From positions 13,745 through 77,744 of the forward strand of contig DXQT01000012.1 in the NCBI GenBank assembly GCA_019411365.1: 64,000 bases of DNA, read 5' to 3'. Shown here in pieces: positions 10,901 through 20,208 of this stretch. Position 1 is the stretch's first letter; every line of letters begins with the position of its first letter. Position numbers and translations under genes: made by a program. The notes beneath the pieces are model-generated. The model saw only the letters and a program-made list of their open reading frames with translations, did no database searches and was not told the origin of the DNA. The stretch is from Roseburia sp. Lineage in GTDB: Bacteria; Bacillota_A; Clostridia; Lachnospirales; Lachnospiraceae.

Positions 10901-11045
10901 AGGCTGCCTCGTCTTTTAATGCATCCTCCGGGTGAATAAAGTTTCCTTCCTTGTACTCCCACTGTGTCAGTGGAAATACCTGTTTTACTTTTAATTTCTT
11001 AAGTTCGTTGCAAATTACACCGACTCTTTTGTCTAAGAAATCCAT
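7956..11045 (-). CDS. GH38 alpha-mannosidase (large, 1029 aa)
   Basis: A complete cytoplasmic class II alpha-mannosidase. The metal-binding GHTHIDVAWWW motif is at about residues 238-248. The nucleophile is Asp355 in LPDVFGYSG. A long beta-sandwich C-terminal half completes the length, typical of bacterial GH38 enzymes near 1000 aa. Such enzymes are Zn or Ca dependent and remove alpha-1,2, alpha-1,3 or alpha-1,6 mannose. The start has GGAGG 5 nt upstream. It lies downstream of the 751-aa gene in the leftward array. With the second GH38 and the GH125 it would strip high-mannose N-glycans to the beta-mannose core. Linkage preference is not predictable here. Confidence 0.93.
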   Translation of the reverse strand: MDFLDKRVGVICNELKKLKVKQVFPLTQWEYKEGNFIHPEDALKDEAAWENFDCKTMHWYGKDRHYWFRTTYTIPEELDGKSVWIRVSSQIDEWDDGRNPQFIVFVNGEVYQGIDMNHRECLITRSGKAGETLTIDLQAYTGIMHEEFALRTQIEEIDAEIEKLYYDLWVPLAAFSRMEADDKNRKDIEYVLNETINLLDLRTPYSEGFYRSVREASAYIQKALYEDMAGYEDVIATCIGHTHIDVAWWWTVAQTREKVGRSFATVLKLMDEYPNYKFMSSQPQLYAFLKERYPELYEKAKQRIKEKRWEPEGGMWVEADCNLTSGESLVRQFMHGKRFFKEEFGVDNRILWLPDVFGYSGALPQIMKKCGIDYFMTTKLAWNQFNKVPYDTMMWRGIDGTEVLTHLITTLGVSQPIKDYFTTYNGMLHPDAIMGGWMRYQNKDINNDILVSYGYGDGGGGPTREMLETSIRMEKGIKGIPKVRQEFSRTYFEELEERVKGDRRLPVWEGEFYFEYHRGTYTSMARNKRSNRKAELGLMDLELLSVLAQAQAAYPAEELDRMWKKVLINQFHDILPGSAIHEVYEVTKEEYAALQKEIKALEEERLHALVGDGEGITIFNTTGHDRSDIVELGEIHAEALKDAEGVIYPVQKTAEGAVVYVEHLPSKGYKTFAAVSSEIEQKTPFVLVDDHTLETPFYTIHLDAEGCFDRIYDKENDREVLQDGKKGNQFRMYEDKPMCFDNWDVDIYYTEKYWDVNDVISMEWTECGPVRATLEMERKESNSVIRQKIHFYADSRRIEFETYVDWKEHQTLLKVHFPVNVHTDEATFDVQFGNLTRKVHTNTSWDKARFESCGQKWIDLSEGHYGVSMLNDCKYGHSVKDSDMALTLIKSGIEPNPVADQEEHYFTYAIYPHAEKWQEAKTVEQAYDLNQPAIAVAGGKPGSLLSKASVDRSNVVLETIKCAESGHGIIIRMYESENALTKTNLVVEGNYNKAFVCNLLEEEEAELELKDGVVCVQLKPYEVVTVKLV

Positions 11046-11107
11046 ATTTTCCTCCTTGTCTTGTTTTCTTTCTATATTAAGATCGTTTCCAATCTTTATA
11101 TAAGTTC

Positions 11108-11153
11108 CATGATGCAGCCCATTAAATTATCTGGCAGCTGCATTAGCATCATG
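11108..11153 (-). other. Hairpin overlapping the end of the 751-aa gene
   Basis: CATGATGCAGC at 11108-11118 pairs with GCTGCA and CATCATG at 11137-11153, with a 4-nt TTAG bulge. The stem covers the stop codon at 11149. No U-run follows, so it may be an mRNA stability or pausing element between this gene and GH38. Confidence 0.45.
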
Positions 11154-13404
11154 ATTCATACTTTAATTTCCCTGTAATATGTACTTTTTCGTTGTTGCTT
11201 CTGTAGGATAACAAAACCGTTCTGCTTTTCTCATCCCATACAGACTGCAGTTCCATGTTTTTCCCGCTTTCTGTATGTGCACATAAATCTTCCGGTTTCC
11301 CTGGCAGGCGGATCCTCATATTCACCTGAATGTGATCAATTGCCTTCGCCTCAATACTAAGCTGTCCGTTTTCACATGCCATATTTTCAATACGCGCTGC
11401 CGTTGCGATAATCCTTACATCTTCTTTTATCTTTTCAAGATCAAACAGCAGCTTTTCCTGCCCGGGTTCTACCAAAACCCGCTCCACGACCGGATATTTA
11501 TCTTCATACAGATCCACAAACAGACCCTCTTTTGTATAAACCGATCCCGTATCCGATTCCTGCATGGACGCTATCACAATATACGGATCCCTTCTTACCG
11601 ACAGATAATTGCACATATTCCAGTGATATCCGCCCATCTTAAGTCCTTCCCGGATCCAGTTGCGGTATTTATCTGCGATCGCTTCATTCACGCTTAACAG
11701 CGCAGGAACTTCATTCCATACGAGAACATTTCCCTCTCCGATCCGGTAACATCCATTGGCTGGTTCCTTATCCATTCCAAACTCTGCAAAAAGATGTTGT
11801 GCAGGCGTGTCGCAGGAAAATTTCTGCCACCATTCCTGTAAATAATTATATGGATCAAAGTCTTTTCCAATATAAAAAAGTGTGCCTCCCTGTTTTACCC
11901 ATTCCACCAGTTTGTGATGAAATTCTTCACTTTCCGGTTTCATAAATTCATAACTTAAGATCAGATACCGATATTTTTTCAGATACTCATCATAGCGGAC
12001 CATGTGATCAAAATATACCGGCTGTATCGGTAACCCATATTTTAATAATGGCAATGTCAGACCAAACCAGTCCGGGAATGCGCAGCATTCTTTATACGCA
12101 TATTCCATTTTTTCCATGGACATAAGGAGCTGACGGTCTTCTTCCTTTTGAAAAATAAGATGGTTCATCCAATCTTCCATCCCCGACAGATTGATCTTTC
12201 GTCCATGCTGTTCCACATGATCCGGGTATGTCCGTTGGTACATACAGCTATCCGCTAAAAATACACCGACCGCATCTTTTTCTGTTTCGTCTTCCCCTTT
12301 GGTCATATCTCCCAGTGTCTGTATCATACTTGCCAGAAATGTCGCGTAGGTATCCGGGATATTTTTTGCACCTTCCATATCCTCCGTCGGGATCATCCCC
12401 TCCGCAAGACCGACTTTTCTTGGATATCTTCCCTTAAACACCCTGTTTGGCCACGGACACACCTCGTAGTGATCCACATCCGACCAGAATAAAGCTGCTG
12501 TCAGAGTCTTTTTATATTTATCTGCATACTCTTCCCAGCCATGCTCCGGGTTATCTTCCACCGGATCCTGTAAAAACCATACTTCCTTATCTGTCCCTTT
12601 TACCAGCTCCTGCATGATGCCATACTCTAAATACGCCGTCTCAAATGTTCTGCTCCTATAATGTCCCCCATATACGTTTCCCGTGCCGCTCGTCCCCGTC
12701 CATACCTGTGCGATAAAACCATCCACCTCATCGACATCCAAAAGACGGCTTTCCGGACTCATGATCTTCCACTGTGCATAATTTACCAGACTATGCGTCG
12801 CCACATAAAAATGGATCTCTTTCCCCGTTTTTCTTCCATACTCTTTGATATTTCTGCTGAGATGTCTGATAAGCCTTCCATATAAATATGCTTTTAATCT
12901 GGAACTGCGGTATTTCGCATTGATATTGGTATGGGGCGGCTCCCAATCCACGCCATAATATGCCAGATATTCTTTTTTAAATGCCTCCGAATATCCTCCC
13001 GCTTCCCAAAATTCGGGTTCTTCCATATAAATTTCTGTGATCCCTTTATCTATGAGAGTGCATAAATGTTCCGTTAAATATTGGATAAAAGACAGTGTCG
13101 GCACCATATATGGCGTATCGACCCCGTGCAGGATCGGGTTTCCTTTCCGGTCCGTCTGACATTCATCCCAGTGCTCCTTTCCGTCCCACTTGCCGCACAG
13201 ATACTCTTTATAATTTCCCCATGCACACCCAAGCATTAAGTGTACCTTATAGCCCCGCTCCCTATATTGCTGCATCCGGGATTCTAAAGATTCATTCAGA
13301 CCATAGACCATTACAAAATCTGTCTGAAGGTCAATCTCTGATGACCACGGTTCTATTTCCTGAAACCCCGTTTTGATTTCTTCTTTTTCTCTTATAAAAG
13401 CCAT
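11149..13404 (-). CDS. Unassigned large protein, possible TIM-barrel glycosidase with GATase-like domain
   Basis: 751 residues; I do not recognise the family. Residues 20-330 read like a TIM barrel: alternating strands such as FVMVYGL, YKVHLMLGC and ITEIYMEEPEFW, then IHFYVATHS, VDGFIAQVWTG and VWFLQDP. Glu/Asp at strand ends (EEPE near residue 145, QDPVED near residue 285) could be catalytic. Residues about 480-570 (YLILSYEF to GGTLFYIGKD) resemble the Rossmann-like trimerisation domain of GH42 beta-galactosidases. A C-terminal beta domain follows. No signal peptide. AGGTG lies a few nt before the ATG, 15 bp after the 703-aa gene. Position between GH130 and GH38 suggests an N-glycan or mannoside activity; this is inference only. 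Confidence 0.8.
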   Translation of the reverse strand: MAFIREKEEIKTGFQEIEPWSSEIDLQTDFVMVYGLNESLESRMQQYRERGYKVHLMLGCAWGNYKEYLCGKWDGKEHWDECQTDRKGNPILHGVDTPYMVPTLSFIQYLTEHLCTLIDKGITEIYMEEPEFWEAGGYSEAFKKEYLAYYGVDWEPPHTNINAKYRSSRLKAYLYGRLIRHLSRNIKEYGRKTGKEIHFYVATHSLVNYAQWKIMSPESRLLDVDEVDGFIAQVWTGTSGTGNVYGGHYRSRTFETAYLEYGIMQELVKGTDKEVWFLQDPVEDNPEHGWEEYADKYKKTLTAALFWSDVDHYEVCPWPNRVFKGRYPRKVGLAEGMIPTEDMEGAKNIPDTYATFLASMIQTLGDMTKGEDETEKDAVGVFLADSCMYQRTYPDHVEQHGRKINLSGMEDWMNHLIFQKEEDRQLLMSMEKMEYAYKECCAFPDWFGLTLPLLKYGLPIQPVYFDHMVRYDEYLKKYRYLILSYEFMKPESEEFHHKLVEWVKQGGTLFYIGKDFDPYNYLQEWWQKFSCDTPAQHLFAEFGMDKEPANGCYRIGEGNVLVWNEVPALLSVNEAIADKYRNWIREGLKMGGYHWNMCNYLSVRRDPYIVIASMQESDTGSVYTKEGLFVDLYEDKYPVVERVLVEPGQEKLLFDLEKIKEDVRIIATAARIENMACENGQLSIEAKAIDHIQVNMRIRLPGKPEDLCAHTESGKNMELQSVWDEKSRTVLLSYRSNNEKVHITGKLKYES

Positions 13405-13419
13405 ACTTTCACCTGCTCT

Positions 13420-15531
13420 TTATTCACGCTCGACCCATACCGCGGAATGTGGCAATAACACGGTATCATTCACTGGATTTGTAAATTTCCGGTTTCCTTT
13501 TAAATTTCCAATATCATACGGTGTTGACCGATGGTTTACCAAAACCATTCCCGTCTCAAACACACCTGTTTCAATGCCTCTTTCACAGATTCCTGAAACA
13601 GGTTTTCCACATACCCCTAACAGATCTTCCAACAATGTACTTCTTGCCTGAATGATCGGATACATTTCTTTATTTCTCTGTTCATATGGTACATGTGGTA
13701 TATTTTTTGCCACATAAGAAGCACCTAACTGCACTCCGCAGGAAATAACCTTTCCTTTTTCAATTTCCTGCATAACAATACATTTGCCCGCATCGTCTGC
13801 ATACGCACTGATACATCTGCCTGTCTCATATCTCTGGAATTCACAGCCCTGTGGAATGATAGGCTTTTGATATATGTACGGTGTTTTTTCACATGGGATG
13901 CCCTGGATGCCAAAACAGTTTTTACTTAACCCACAGTCTGGTCCATGTATCACGACTCCCCCATTTGTTACCCATTCCCGGATCATTTTTTCCATGTCTG
14001 TGTGTTCTTCTGCAAAATAACAGTCATTGGATGGAACGATCAGCATTTTATAGTCGTTTAATTTATTCTCTAAAATATCATAATAGCTGATGACATCCGT
14101 CTGATACCCAAGATCACAGCATATTTCATACCACCCCAGCATATCCAGCCGGCGGATCTCATTATTTTCCACATCAAACGGTTCATAATCTGACATCTCA
14201 GATGGAAAAAGTATTGCGATCTCTTTGTATTTACTTTTTCCCCTTTTTGGAATCACTTCTGCACACCAGGTATTTCCCCTTCTCAGTGAATCTAAAAAGT
14301 CATCTTCCATGCGGTTTAGCACACCGCCATCATCAAGTCCGTTCATCCCATAGGAAGTGTAGCCATCTACCCCGCACGCGGTCATGGTGCCCACAATTTC
14401 TTCCGGCGTTAAAAATGCATACAGATCCCGGTAAATATAACGTCCCCAATAGATACCGCCGATACATTCTTTTCCTTCATTCATCACGCGCATCATACTG
14501 TGCTGGCAGGAAGTGACATAGGCATCCGGACTCGCATCCGGTCTTGCCGGAACTGTTATGAAATGGCAGGAATCCACATAAGGACTGATCGCATACATAT
14601 CGATCCCCCGCATTGCAGTATCCCACAATTCACTGTAATCCGGATTGTCACTGTCACATTGTTTCTGGCTGTACACATTTAAAAAATATCCCCACTGCGA
14701 CAGATCCGGACAAAGGAATAATTCCGGGTGGTCTTTTTTGAGGCGTGTCTGCATATCTTTAAAGTACAGCCGCAGTTCTTCTATTTTCCAGGACATGTTA
14801 TCTTTCCATATCCAGAACTTCTTTGTTCTTTTTTTGATATCCTCTCCGGTATAACAGCTTCCCTCTCCATAAATCACAGAATACCAGTAATCCTCTGGTT
14901 TTAACTGCTTAAAATCATCGATATCCAGATCGTACCTCTCATTGAATAACGATATATTGTTTTTATATTTCTCTTTTAAAAATTTCTGATAGCGTTCTAT
15001 TCCATCCTGGTCAAAACTTGGCGCTGCAATCGGATCCCACATCGTACATGTTGGAAGGACCTGTTTTTGTCCCAACTGGCAGGTGGTACAGCCCTCCCCG
15101 TACATTTGAAGGATCTGGTCTACATGCTCTGCCATCGTTTCTCTCGCAGTATCTGACCAATACTTGTACCATTTTCCACCTTTTTGATCTATTGTCACGA
15201 CCTCTTCCCCAAATACAGGTGGACTGAAACGGATATGCGGGTACAAATTATCGCCATTTAAATATAACACCAGGAAATTATACGTTAATCCATGTCTTAA
15301 TGCAGACTGCCCCATATATTCCTGCATTTTTACATATTGGCTCCGCTCTCCGGTTTTATAACGTTCCCTGAAATCTTCCCAGTCTTTTGTGTCAAACATA
15401 ACGCTGTTATAACCAAGCTTTTTGATCAGCTCCATCGTCTCATCCACAAAATCCGGATCGTCATATCCCGGACTGTAAAAATTTCCAAATATTACATTAA
15501 TATATGGTTTTCCCGAATTTGTCTCTATCAT
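13420..15531 (-). CDS. Unassigned large protein, GH42-like layout
   Basis: 703 residues, unrecognised. The first 420 residues look like a TIM barrel: YINVIFGNFYSPGY, LGYNSVMFDTKDW, YNFLVLYLNGDN, a middle segment WDPIAAPSFDQDG that recalls the GH42 barrel, then GIDMYAISPYVDS and VDGYTSYGMNGLDDGG. Residues about 445-580 (KEIAILFPSE to TNGGVVIHGP) look like a GATase/GH42 trimerisation domain. A short beta tail ends VLLPHSAVWVERE. There is no signal peptide. It has the same overall layout as the 751-aa neighbour without obvious close identity. GGGAG precedes the ATG by 6 nt. Sited directly after GH130, it is probably a cytoplasmic glycosidase of the same pathway, though the expected NE catalytic motif of clan A is not evident. 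Confidence 0.8.
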   Translation of the reverse strand: MIETNSGKPYINVIFGNFYSPGYDDPDFVDETMELIKKLGYNSVMFDTKDWEDFRERYKTGERSQYVKMQEYMGQSALRHGLTYNFLVLYLNGDNLYPHIRFSPPVFGEEVVTIDQKGGKWYKYWSDTARETMAEHVDQILQMYGEGCTTCQLGQKQVLPTCTMWDPIAAPSFDQDGIERYQKFLKEKYKNNISLFNERYDLDIDDFKQLKPEDYWYSVIYGEGSCYTGEDIKKRTKKFWIWKDNMSWKIEELRLYFKDMQTRLKKDHPELFLCPDLSQWGYFLNVYSQKQCDSDNPDYSELWDTAMRGIDMYAISPYVDSCHFITVPARPDASPDAYVTSCQHSMMRVMNEGKECIGGIYWGRYIYRDLYAFLTPEEIVGTMTACGVDGYTSYGMNGLDDGGVLNRMEDDFLDSLRRGNTWCAEVIPKRGKSKYKEIAILFPSEMSDYEPFDVENNEIRRLDMLGWYEICCDLGYQTDVISYYDILENKLNDYKMLIVPSNDCYFAEEHTDMEKMIREWVTNGGVVIHGPDCGLSKNCFGIQGIPCEKTPYIYQKPIIPQGCEFQRYETGRCISAYADDAGKCIVMQEIEKGKVISCGVQLGASYVAKNIPHVPYEQRNKEMYPIIQARSTLLEDLLGVCGKPVSGICERGIETGVFETGMVLVNHRSTPYDIGNLKGNRKFTNPVNDTVLLPHSAVWVERE

Positions 15532-15566
15532 TCTTTTCTCCCACTGCTGTTTCCGAAATTTTTTGC

Positions 15567-15620
15567 AAAAACAGAGCTGTCACAAATAATAATATTATTA
15601 TTTTGTAACAACTCCGTTTT
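15567..15620 (-). other. Long intra-operon hairpin after GH130
   Basis: The RNA of the minus strand folds into a stem of about 24 bp centred near 15593. AATAATAAT meets ATTATTATT at the tip. ACGGAGTTGTTACA pairs with TGTGACAGCTCTGT using G-U pairs. TTTTT follows the stem. It sits in the 92-nt gap between GH130 and the 703-aa gene. It could work as a leaky terminator or as a 3' shield raising the level of transporter and GH130 mRNA over the downstream enzymes. Confidence 0.6.
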
Positions 15621-15623
15621 TTA

Positions 15624-16610
15624 TTACATACTTTCCATGCTTTCCATTAATTCATTTACTGTCGTAAACGCAAGTCCTGTAACTGTATCTGCACAGCCAT
15701 AGTAAATTGCAATTCTTCCTGTTTCTGCGTCCGTAAGCGCAGCACACGGAAATACGACATTCGGAACATCTCCCATACACTCATAAATTTCATGTGGTGC
15801 CAGAATATAATTTTTTGTCCGCTTTAAGACTTTCCATGGTTGTTCCAGATCTAACAGTGCACAGCCCATACGGTATACAAAACCGTTACAGGTGTTGATA
15901 ACACCGTGGTAGATCACAAGCCATCCTTCTTCTGTCTCGATCGGGATACAGCCTGCACCAATTTTGGTTGACTGCCATGCCGACTCATCCCCTTTGATGG
16001 TTCCCATAACATATCTATGGACACCCCAGTGTTTCATATCAGGACTTTCACTGACGAAGATATCTCCAAACGGCGTATGTCCATTATCACTTGGACGGCT
16101 TAACATATAGTAGTTTCCATTGATCTTTCTCGGAAAAAGAACTCCATTTCTGTTAAATGGCAAAAATGCATTTTCCAACTGATAAAACGTTTTAAAATCA
16201 AATGTATAACCTACCCCGATCGTTGGATATCCATGATATCCATTACACCAGGTGATATAATAGCGGTCCTCTATAAAACATACTCTCGGATCATATCTGT
16301 AATCTCTTTTTCCAATCTCTTCATCATCACAGTGGAATACGATCGGATCATCCGAAATATCCCAATGGATCCCGTCTTTACTAAACCCTGCAAAGATATC
16401 CATACTGATCGATCTGCTGTCGCAGCGGAATACTCCTGCATATCCATCTTCAAACGGAACGACCGCACTGTTAAAAATGCTGTTTGAATTTCTGGTTGCA
16501 AAGCGATCAATGATTGGATTTGCTTTATATCTCCATACAGGAAGTTTATCGTTTTCGTCCTTGTCTTGCCATGGCATATCCGGCAATGTTTTTCCTACTA
16601 TTTTGCTCAT
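15624..16610 (-). CDS. GH130 beta-1,4-mannoside phosphorylase
   Basis: 328 residues, the normal size for this family. The five-bladed propeller pattern is visible: [18 protein letters not shown] (about 47-64), [17 protein letters not shown] with the probable general acid Asp, [31 protein letters not shown], and a terminal blade with YYGCAD. GH130 enzymes split beta-1,4-mannosides with phosphate to give mannose 1-phosphate. Because the locus also has GH85, GH38 and GH125 enzymes, the best guess is Man-beta-1,4-GlcNAc, the core left after alpha-mannose removal, rather than mannan oligosaccharides. It starts 14 bp after the binding-protein gene. The substrate is inferred from context. Confidence 0.9.
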   Translation of the reverse strand: MSKIVGKTLPDMPWQDKDENDKLPVWRYKANPIIDRFATRNSNSIFNSAVVPFEDGYAGVFRCDSRSISMDIFAGFSKDGIHWDISDDPIVFHCDDEEIGKRDYRYDPRVCFIEDRYYITWCNGYHGYPTIGVGYTFDFKTFYQLENAFLPFNRNGVLFPRKINGNYYMLSRPSDNGHTPFGDIFVSESPDMKHWGVHRYVMGTIKGDESAWQSTKIGAGCIPIETEEGWLVIYHGVINTCNGFVYRMGCALLDLEQPWKVLKRTKNYILAPHEIYECMGDVPNVVFPCAALTDAETGRIAIYYGCADTVTGLAFTTVNELMESMESM

Positions 16611-16624
16611 ACTTACTGTTCTTC

Positions 16625-18088
16625 CTACTGTTTATTTGCTAAAAATTCATCAATTTGTGACTGTGCCTCATCTAAGACATCCTGGAATCCTGCATTCATT
16701 AATTCCTCTTTGATTTCCGGAACTGCTTCCTTCGGATCTCTTACACCTGTGAGAACTTCACTCTTGTAACGTAACCATACTTCTGTACAGTTTGATAACT
16801 GATCCTCAATGTTTGATGTATCAAATGTAAATCCTAACAGAACAGATGGAACTGCATTTTCATTTAACTCTTTCACTTCATCCCACTGATTTACAGTGTC
16901 TGTATCCTGCTGTGTAACGGTAAAGAATGTTCCCTGTGTATAACCTGCCATTGTCCAGTCTTCATTGAGTTTGTGAACTTTATTGTCATCTGTGTACTCA
17001 AAGTTTACTCCCTCTTCTCCATAGTAGAACATATCTCTAAGAGTCGTATCTGTATTTACAAGATCTAAGAACTGTAAACATTTCTCAGGATATTTTGTAT
17101 TTGCAGAGATCATGTTAATAGAACCGCGAACTGTATCATTGGATAAAATTGTATCGCCAACCTTGGCAACCTCAACTTCTTTTCCCATCTGTGGTCCCCA
17201 GGATGTCTGTGCTGCGGTAGACCATCCCTGTGCTACTCTCCATACATTATATACACGGCCTTCAGCAAGTGTTGATGCATCCGGATTGATAATACCATCC
17301 TGATACCACTCATGAATGGTCTCTAACTCTGAATAAATATCATCCTGTTCCAGTGTATAACATACTTTCGCATCTTTATCATTGTACTTTACACCAAGTG
17401 CCTGGCATCCGGCACCTAACTGATCATAAGTATCAAAGATATAATACAGACCATCATTCTTTACATAAACCGGATAATCATTGGTATCACTTTTGATCTG
17501 CTTAAAGGTATCTGTCAGGGAAGATATGTCTGTCATAGATTCAATATCAAGATTATACTTGTCTACGATCTCCTTATCCCAGATCGCATAATTGGATAAT
17601 GAGCTGTCTTTGTATGTCGGAACTGCATAAATCTTTCCATCGATCGCTACTGCATCCCAATAGTCACTTGGCATAAGTTCCTTCAAGCCCGGCATATTAT
17701 CATCAATCAGATCTGTAATGTCATAGTAAGCTCCGAGTTTTGTATCAGATGTATAAACATTTCCGTTACCGAAAATAATGTCATAATCTTCATTTGTACT
17801 GATAATGATATTTCTACGGTTATCCCAGTCTCCCCAGGCAACTACTTCCATATCAATATTTACACCAATTTTTTCGCCGACATAATCATTTACTTTCTTT
17901 ACCCAGGAATCATAGTTATCCGGCATTCCACTTCCAATTGTGACCCACTTTAAAGTAACGATATCATTACTTTTGGCATCTGAAGTGCTGGCATTTCCCT
18001 GGCTTCCCGAATTACTTCCACAACCTGCGAATAATCCTGCGGTCATCATTGCTGCAAGCCCCAATGACACAATTCTCTTTTTCATCAT
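16625..18088 (-). CDS. ABC sugar-binding lipoprotein
   Basis: 487 residues with a lipoprotein signal ending LFAGC at about Cys22, followed by a Ser/Asn-rich tether. The mature part is a family 1-type solute-binding protein of the large LplA-like branch ([23 protein letters not shown], then AVPTYKDSS and [12 protein letters not shown]). Its two permeases lie just upstream in the same transcript, and no ATPase gene is present, so a shared MsmK-type ATPase elsewhere is likely. GGAGG lies 8 nt before the ATG. Sitting with GH85, GH38 and GH130, it probably binds Man(n)GlcNAc oligosaccharides outside the cell. Confidence 0.9.
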   Translation of the reverse strand: MMKKRIVSLGLAAMMTAGLFAGCGSNSGSQGNASTSDAKSNDIVTLKWVTIGSGMPDNYDSWVKKVNDYVGEKIGVNIDMEVVAWGDWDNRRNIIISTNEDYDIIFGNGNVYTSDTKLGAYYDITDLIDDNMPGLKELMPSDYWDAVAIDGKIYAVPTYKDSSLSNYAIWDKEIVDKYNLDIESMTDISSLTDTFKQIKSDTNDYPVYVKNDGLYYIFDTYDQLGAGCQALGVKYNDKDAKVCYTLEQDDIYSELETIHEWYQDGIINPDASTLAEGRVYNVWRVAQGWSTAAQTSWGPQMGKEVEVAKVGDTILSNDTVRGSINMISANTKYPEKCLQFLDLVNTDTTLRDMFYYGEEGVNFEYTDDNKVHKLNEDWTMAGYTQGTFFTVTQQDTDTVNQWDEVKELNENAVPSVLLGFTFDTSNIEDQLSNCTEVWLRYKSEVLTGVRDPKEAVPEIKEELMNAGFQDVLDEAQSQIDEFLANKQ

Positions 18089-18135
18089 AAAATTTTCCTC
18101 CTAAATCTGATATCTCTTATTTTATTTACACGGTA

Positions 18136-19053
18136 TCATCCTTTTACAGAGCCGATGGTCAGACCTGAAATAAAATACTTCTGGAAAAATGGATATACAC
18201 ATGCAATAGGAACCACGATAATAATAGCGATCGCCATTCTCACACTCTCTGTCGGCATACTTGCTTTATACTGCTGCAATGAAAGTCCACCATATGGATT
18301 GTTCGCTATATACTCAATATTGTTCTGGATATTATTCAGCATAGACTGTAATGTCTGCAAATTTTTGTCTGAAATATATAAGGATGCCTGAAACCAGTCA
18401 TTCCAATATCCAAATGCTGCGAACAGTGCGATCGTTGCAATGATCGGCTTTGAAATCGGTAAAATGATCTGTGCAAAAATTCGAAGCTGTCCTGCGCCAT
18501 CAATTTTTGCCGATTCCACGATGGAATCAGGAATCGTCGTTTTAAAAAAGGTTTTACAGATCACAATATTAAATGGCGATACCGCAAGCGGCAGGATCAA
18601 TGCCCAGATAGAATTTCTCAAATGCAGGATATTTGTATTAACAACGTATCCAGCGAGCATACCACCGTTGAAAATCATCGGGATAAAAATCACCCAGGTA
18701 TAAAAACTTTTCAGTTTATAAGTATTTCTTGAAACAACATATCCCATCGTCGTTGTCAGCAGTACTGACAAAATAATACCAAGCGCAGTAACTAGAATGG
18801 AAATGAATGTTGCATGTAAAATAGTTCCTCTTTCATTCCACAGGAACTGATATGCCGCTGCCGAAAGTTCCTGTGGTATTAACTGATACCCATTTTTCTG
18901 TATTGATGTCTCACTCGAAATAGAGATAGAAAACACAAATACGATCGGAAAAATACACAGCGCTGATAATATAATAAAAATGATATTAAAAAGAACATTC
19001 GTGCTTTTTTTAATCTGATTAAGTTCTTTTTCTTTTCTTAACTTCTGTGCCAT
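18136..19053 (-). CDS. ABC sugar permease, YtcP/CarB type
   Basis: 305 residues, six likely membrane helices. The ATPase-coupling loop is seen as ESAKIDGAGQLRIFAQIILPISKP. The C-terminus ends FISGLTIGSVKG, as in YtcP-like permeases that pair with LplB-like partners. It lies 12 bp after the partner permease and 47 bp before the binding protein. The pair imports oligosaccharides for the cytoplasmic mannosidases. Confidence 0.92.
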   Translation of the reverse strand: MAQKLRKEKELNQIKKSTNVLFNIIFIILSALCIFPIVFVFSISISSETSIQKNGYQLIPQELSAAAYQFLWNERGTILHATFISILVTALGIILSVLLTTTMGYVVSRNTYKLKSFYTWVIFIPMIFNGGMLAGYVVNTNILHLRNSIWALILPLAVSPFNIVICKTFFKTTIPDSIVESAKIDGAGQLRIFAQIILPISKPIIATIALFAAFGYWNDWFQASLYISDKNLQTLQSMLNNIQNNIEYIANNPYGGLSLQQYKASMPTESVRMAIAIIIVVPIACVYPFFQKYFISGLTIGSVKG

Positions 19054-19065
19054 ATTGCTATCCCC

Positions 19066-20019
19066 CTATATAATCGCGCTGTCTTCATCAACTTTTTTCA
19101 CCAGCCAGTTTGTAAGTAAAATGGTTGCACAACAGCATACAGATTGGAAAAATGAAGCCGCTGCTGTTTTTCCAATTGGAGCACTCGACTGGATCGCTTT
19201 GTAAATATATGTATCAAATGTAGATGCAACATTATACAAGGACGCTGGTATTCCACCTGTTGCCTGATAAAACAGACCAAAATCAGAATAGAAGATTTTT
19301 CCTGCATCCAGGATCAGCATCATGATCAGAACGGGTTTGATGCATGGCATTGTGATATGTTTTGTCTGCTGCCATTTGGTTGCACCGTCCATAACTGCCG
19401 CTTCATACAGAGACGGATCAATTCCGGTGATCGTTGCCAGGTAGATGACCATTCCATATCCCATGCCTTTCCAGATCCTTAAAAAGGTAAGGATAAACGG
19501 CCAGTATTTCGGTTCCTGATACCACATGATCTTTGTTCCACCAAGTGCAACAATGATATTGTTTAAATAACCTTTTTCCGGTGTTAATACTGCATAAACA
19601 ATATAACTGATCACAACCCATGACATAAAGTATGGGAAAAACATCATCGTCTGATATGCTTTTGATGCCAATTTATTCCGCAAGTTGCTTAACATCAACG
19701 CAAATCCTACTGCAACAGCCGCTCCTAGTGCAATAAACACCAGATTGTAAACAATTGTATTTCTCAATAACATCCAAAAGGCATTTGATTTAAAGAAATA
19801 TGTGAAATTAGACCAGCCTACCCAGTCACTGTGAAGCAGATTATATATAAATCCATGCCCCGGACTCAATTTGTAATCTTTAAATGCAATGATAATTCCA
19901 AACATTGGAAGGTAAGAAAACAATACAAACCATATAAAAGTTGGAAGAGAAATCAGTGTTAAATCCGTATCATCTCTTGTCCAACGTCTTTTTCCCTTCT
20001 TTTTCTTTATCTCTTTCAT
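19066..20019 (-). CDS. ABC sugar permease, LplB type
   Basis: 317 residues with about six helices. The coupling loop is YEAAVMDGATKWQQTKHITMP, and the N-terminus has the LplB-type PMFGIIIAFKDYK stretch. It is the first gene of the ten-gene leftward array (20019 to 2511). AAAGGAGGAG precedes the ATG. A strong promoter lies about 40 bp upstream and is overlapped by a presumed repressor site. Confidence 0.92.
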   Translation of the reverse strand: MKEIKKKKGKRRWTRDDTDLTLISLPTFIWFVLFSYLPMFGIIIAFKDYKLSPGHGFIYNLLHSDWVGWSNFTYFFKSNAFWMLLRNTIVYNLVFIALGAAVAVGFALMLSNLRNKLASKAYQTMMFFPYFMSWVVISYIVYAVLTPEKGYLNNIIVALGGTKIMWYQEPKYWPFILTFLRIWKGMGYGMVIYLATITGIDPSLYEAAVMDGATKWQQTKHITMPCIKPVLIMMLILDAGKIFYSDFGLFYQATGGIPASLYNVASTFDTYIYKAIQSSAPIGKTAAASFFQSVCCCATILLTNWLVKKVDEDSAII

Positions 20020-20051
20020 CAGTCTCCTCCTTTACTTTTGTTTCCCTGTTT

Positions 20052-20067
20052 ATAAACAAATATTAAC
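20052..20067. promoter_or_regulatory. Operator-like site A (transporter promoter)
   Basis: Minus strand GTTAATATTTGTTTAT fits the pseudo-palindrome TTAACA-WW-TGTTAA with two differences. It covers the -10 box of the permease operon. Two closer copies lie at 20209 and 21704. It is probably bound by the adjacent LacI-type protein. Confidence 0.55.
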
Positions 20068-20088
20068 TTTTATTTTATATTTTGTCAA
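20060..20088 (-). promoter_or_regulatory. Promoter of the transporter/glycosidase array
   Basis: On the minus strand, TTGACA (20088-20083) is followed by a 17-nt spacer and TAATAT (20065-20060), close to the sigma-A consensus. The -10 box lies inside the operator-like site at 20052-20067, so a bound repressor would block it. Confidence 0.8.
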
Positions 20089-20208
20089 TAATTTTATTAA
20101 CTTTTTTATCCATTTGTCGTCACTTTTGTTGTTCTTAATATATTTTTGTGTAGTATTTTGTGCATTTCGACCATTTTCCAGTTGTTTTTCATTAATCAAA
20201 CCGCCTCT

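Noticed and set aside
11079..11096. Catabolite (cre) site before GH38
   Set aside because: The complement TTGGAAACGATCTTAA matches only half of the cre consensus and is inside an operon.
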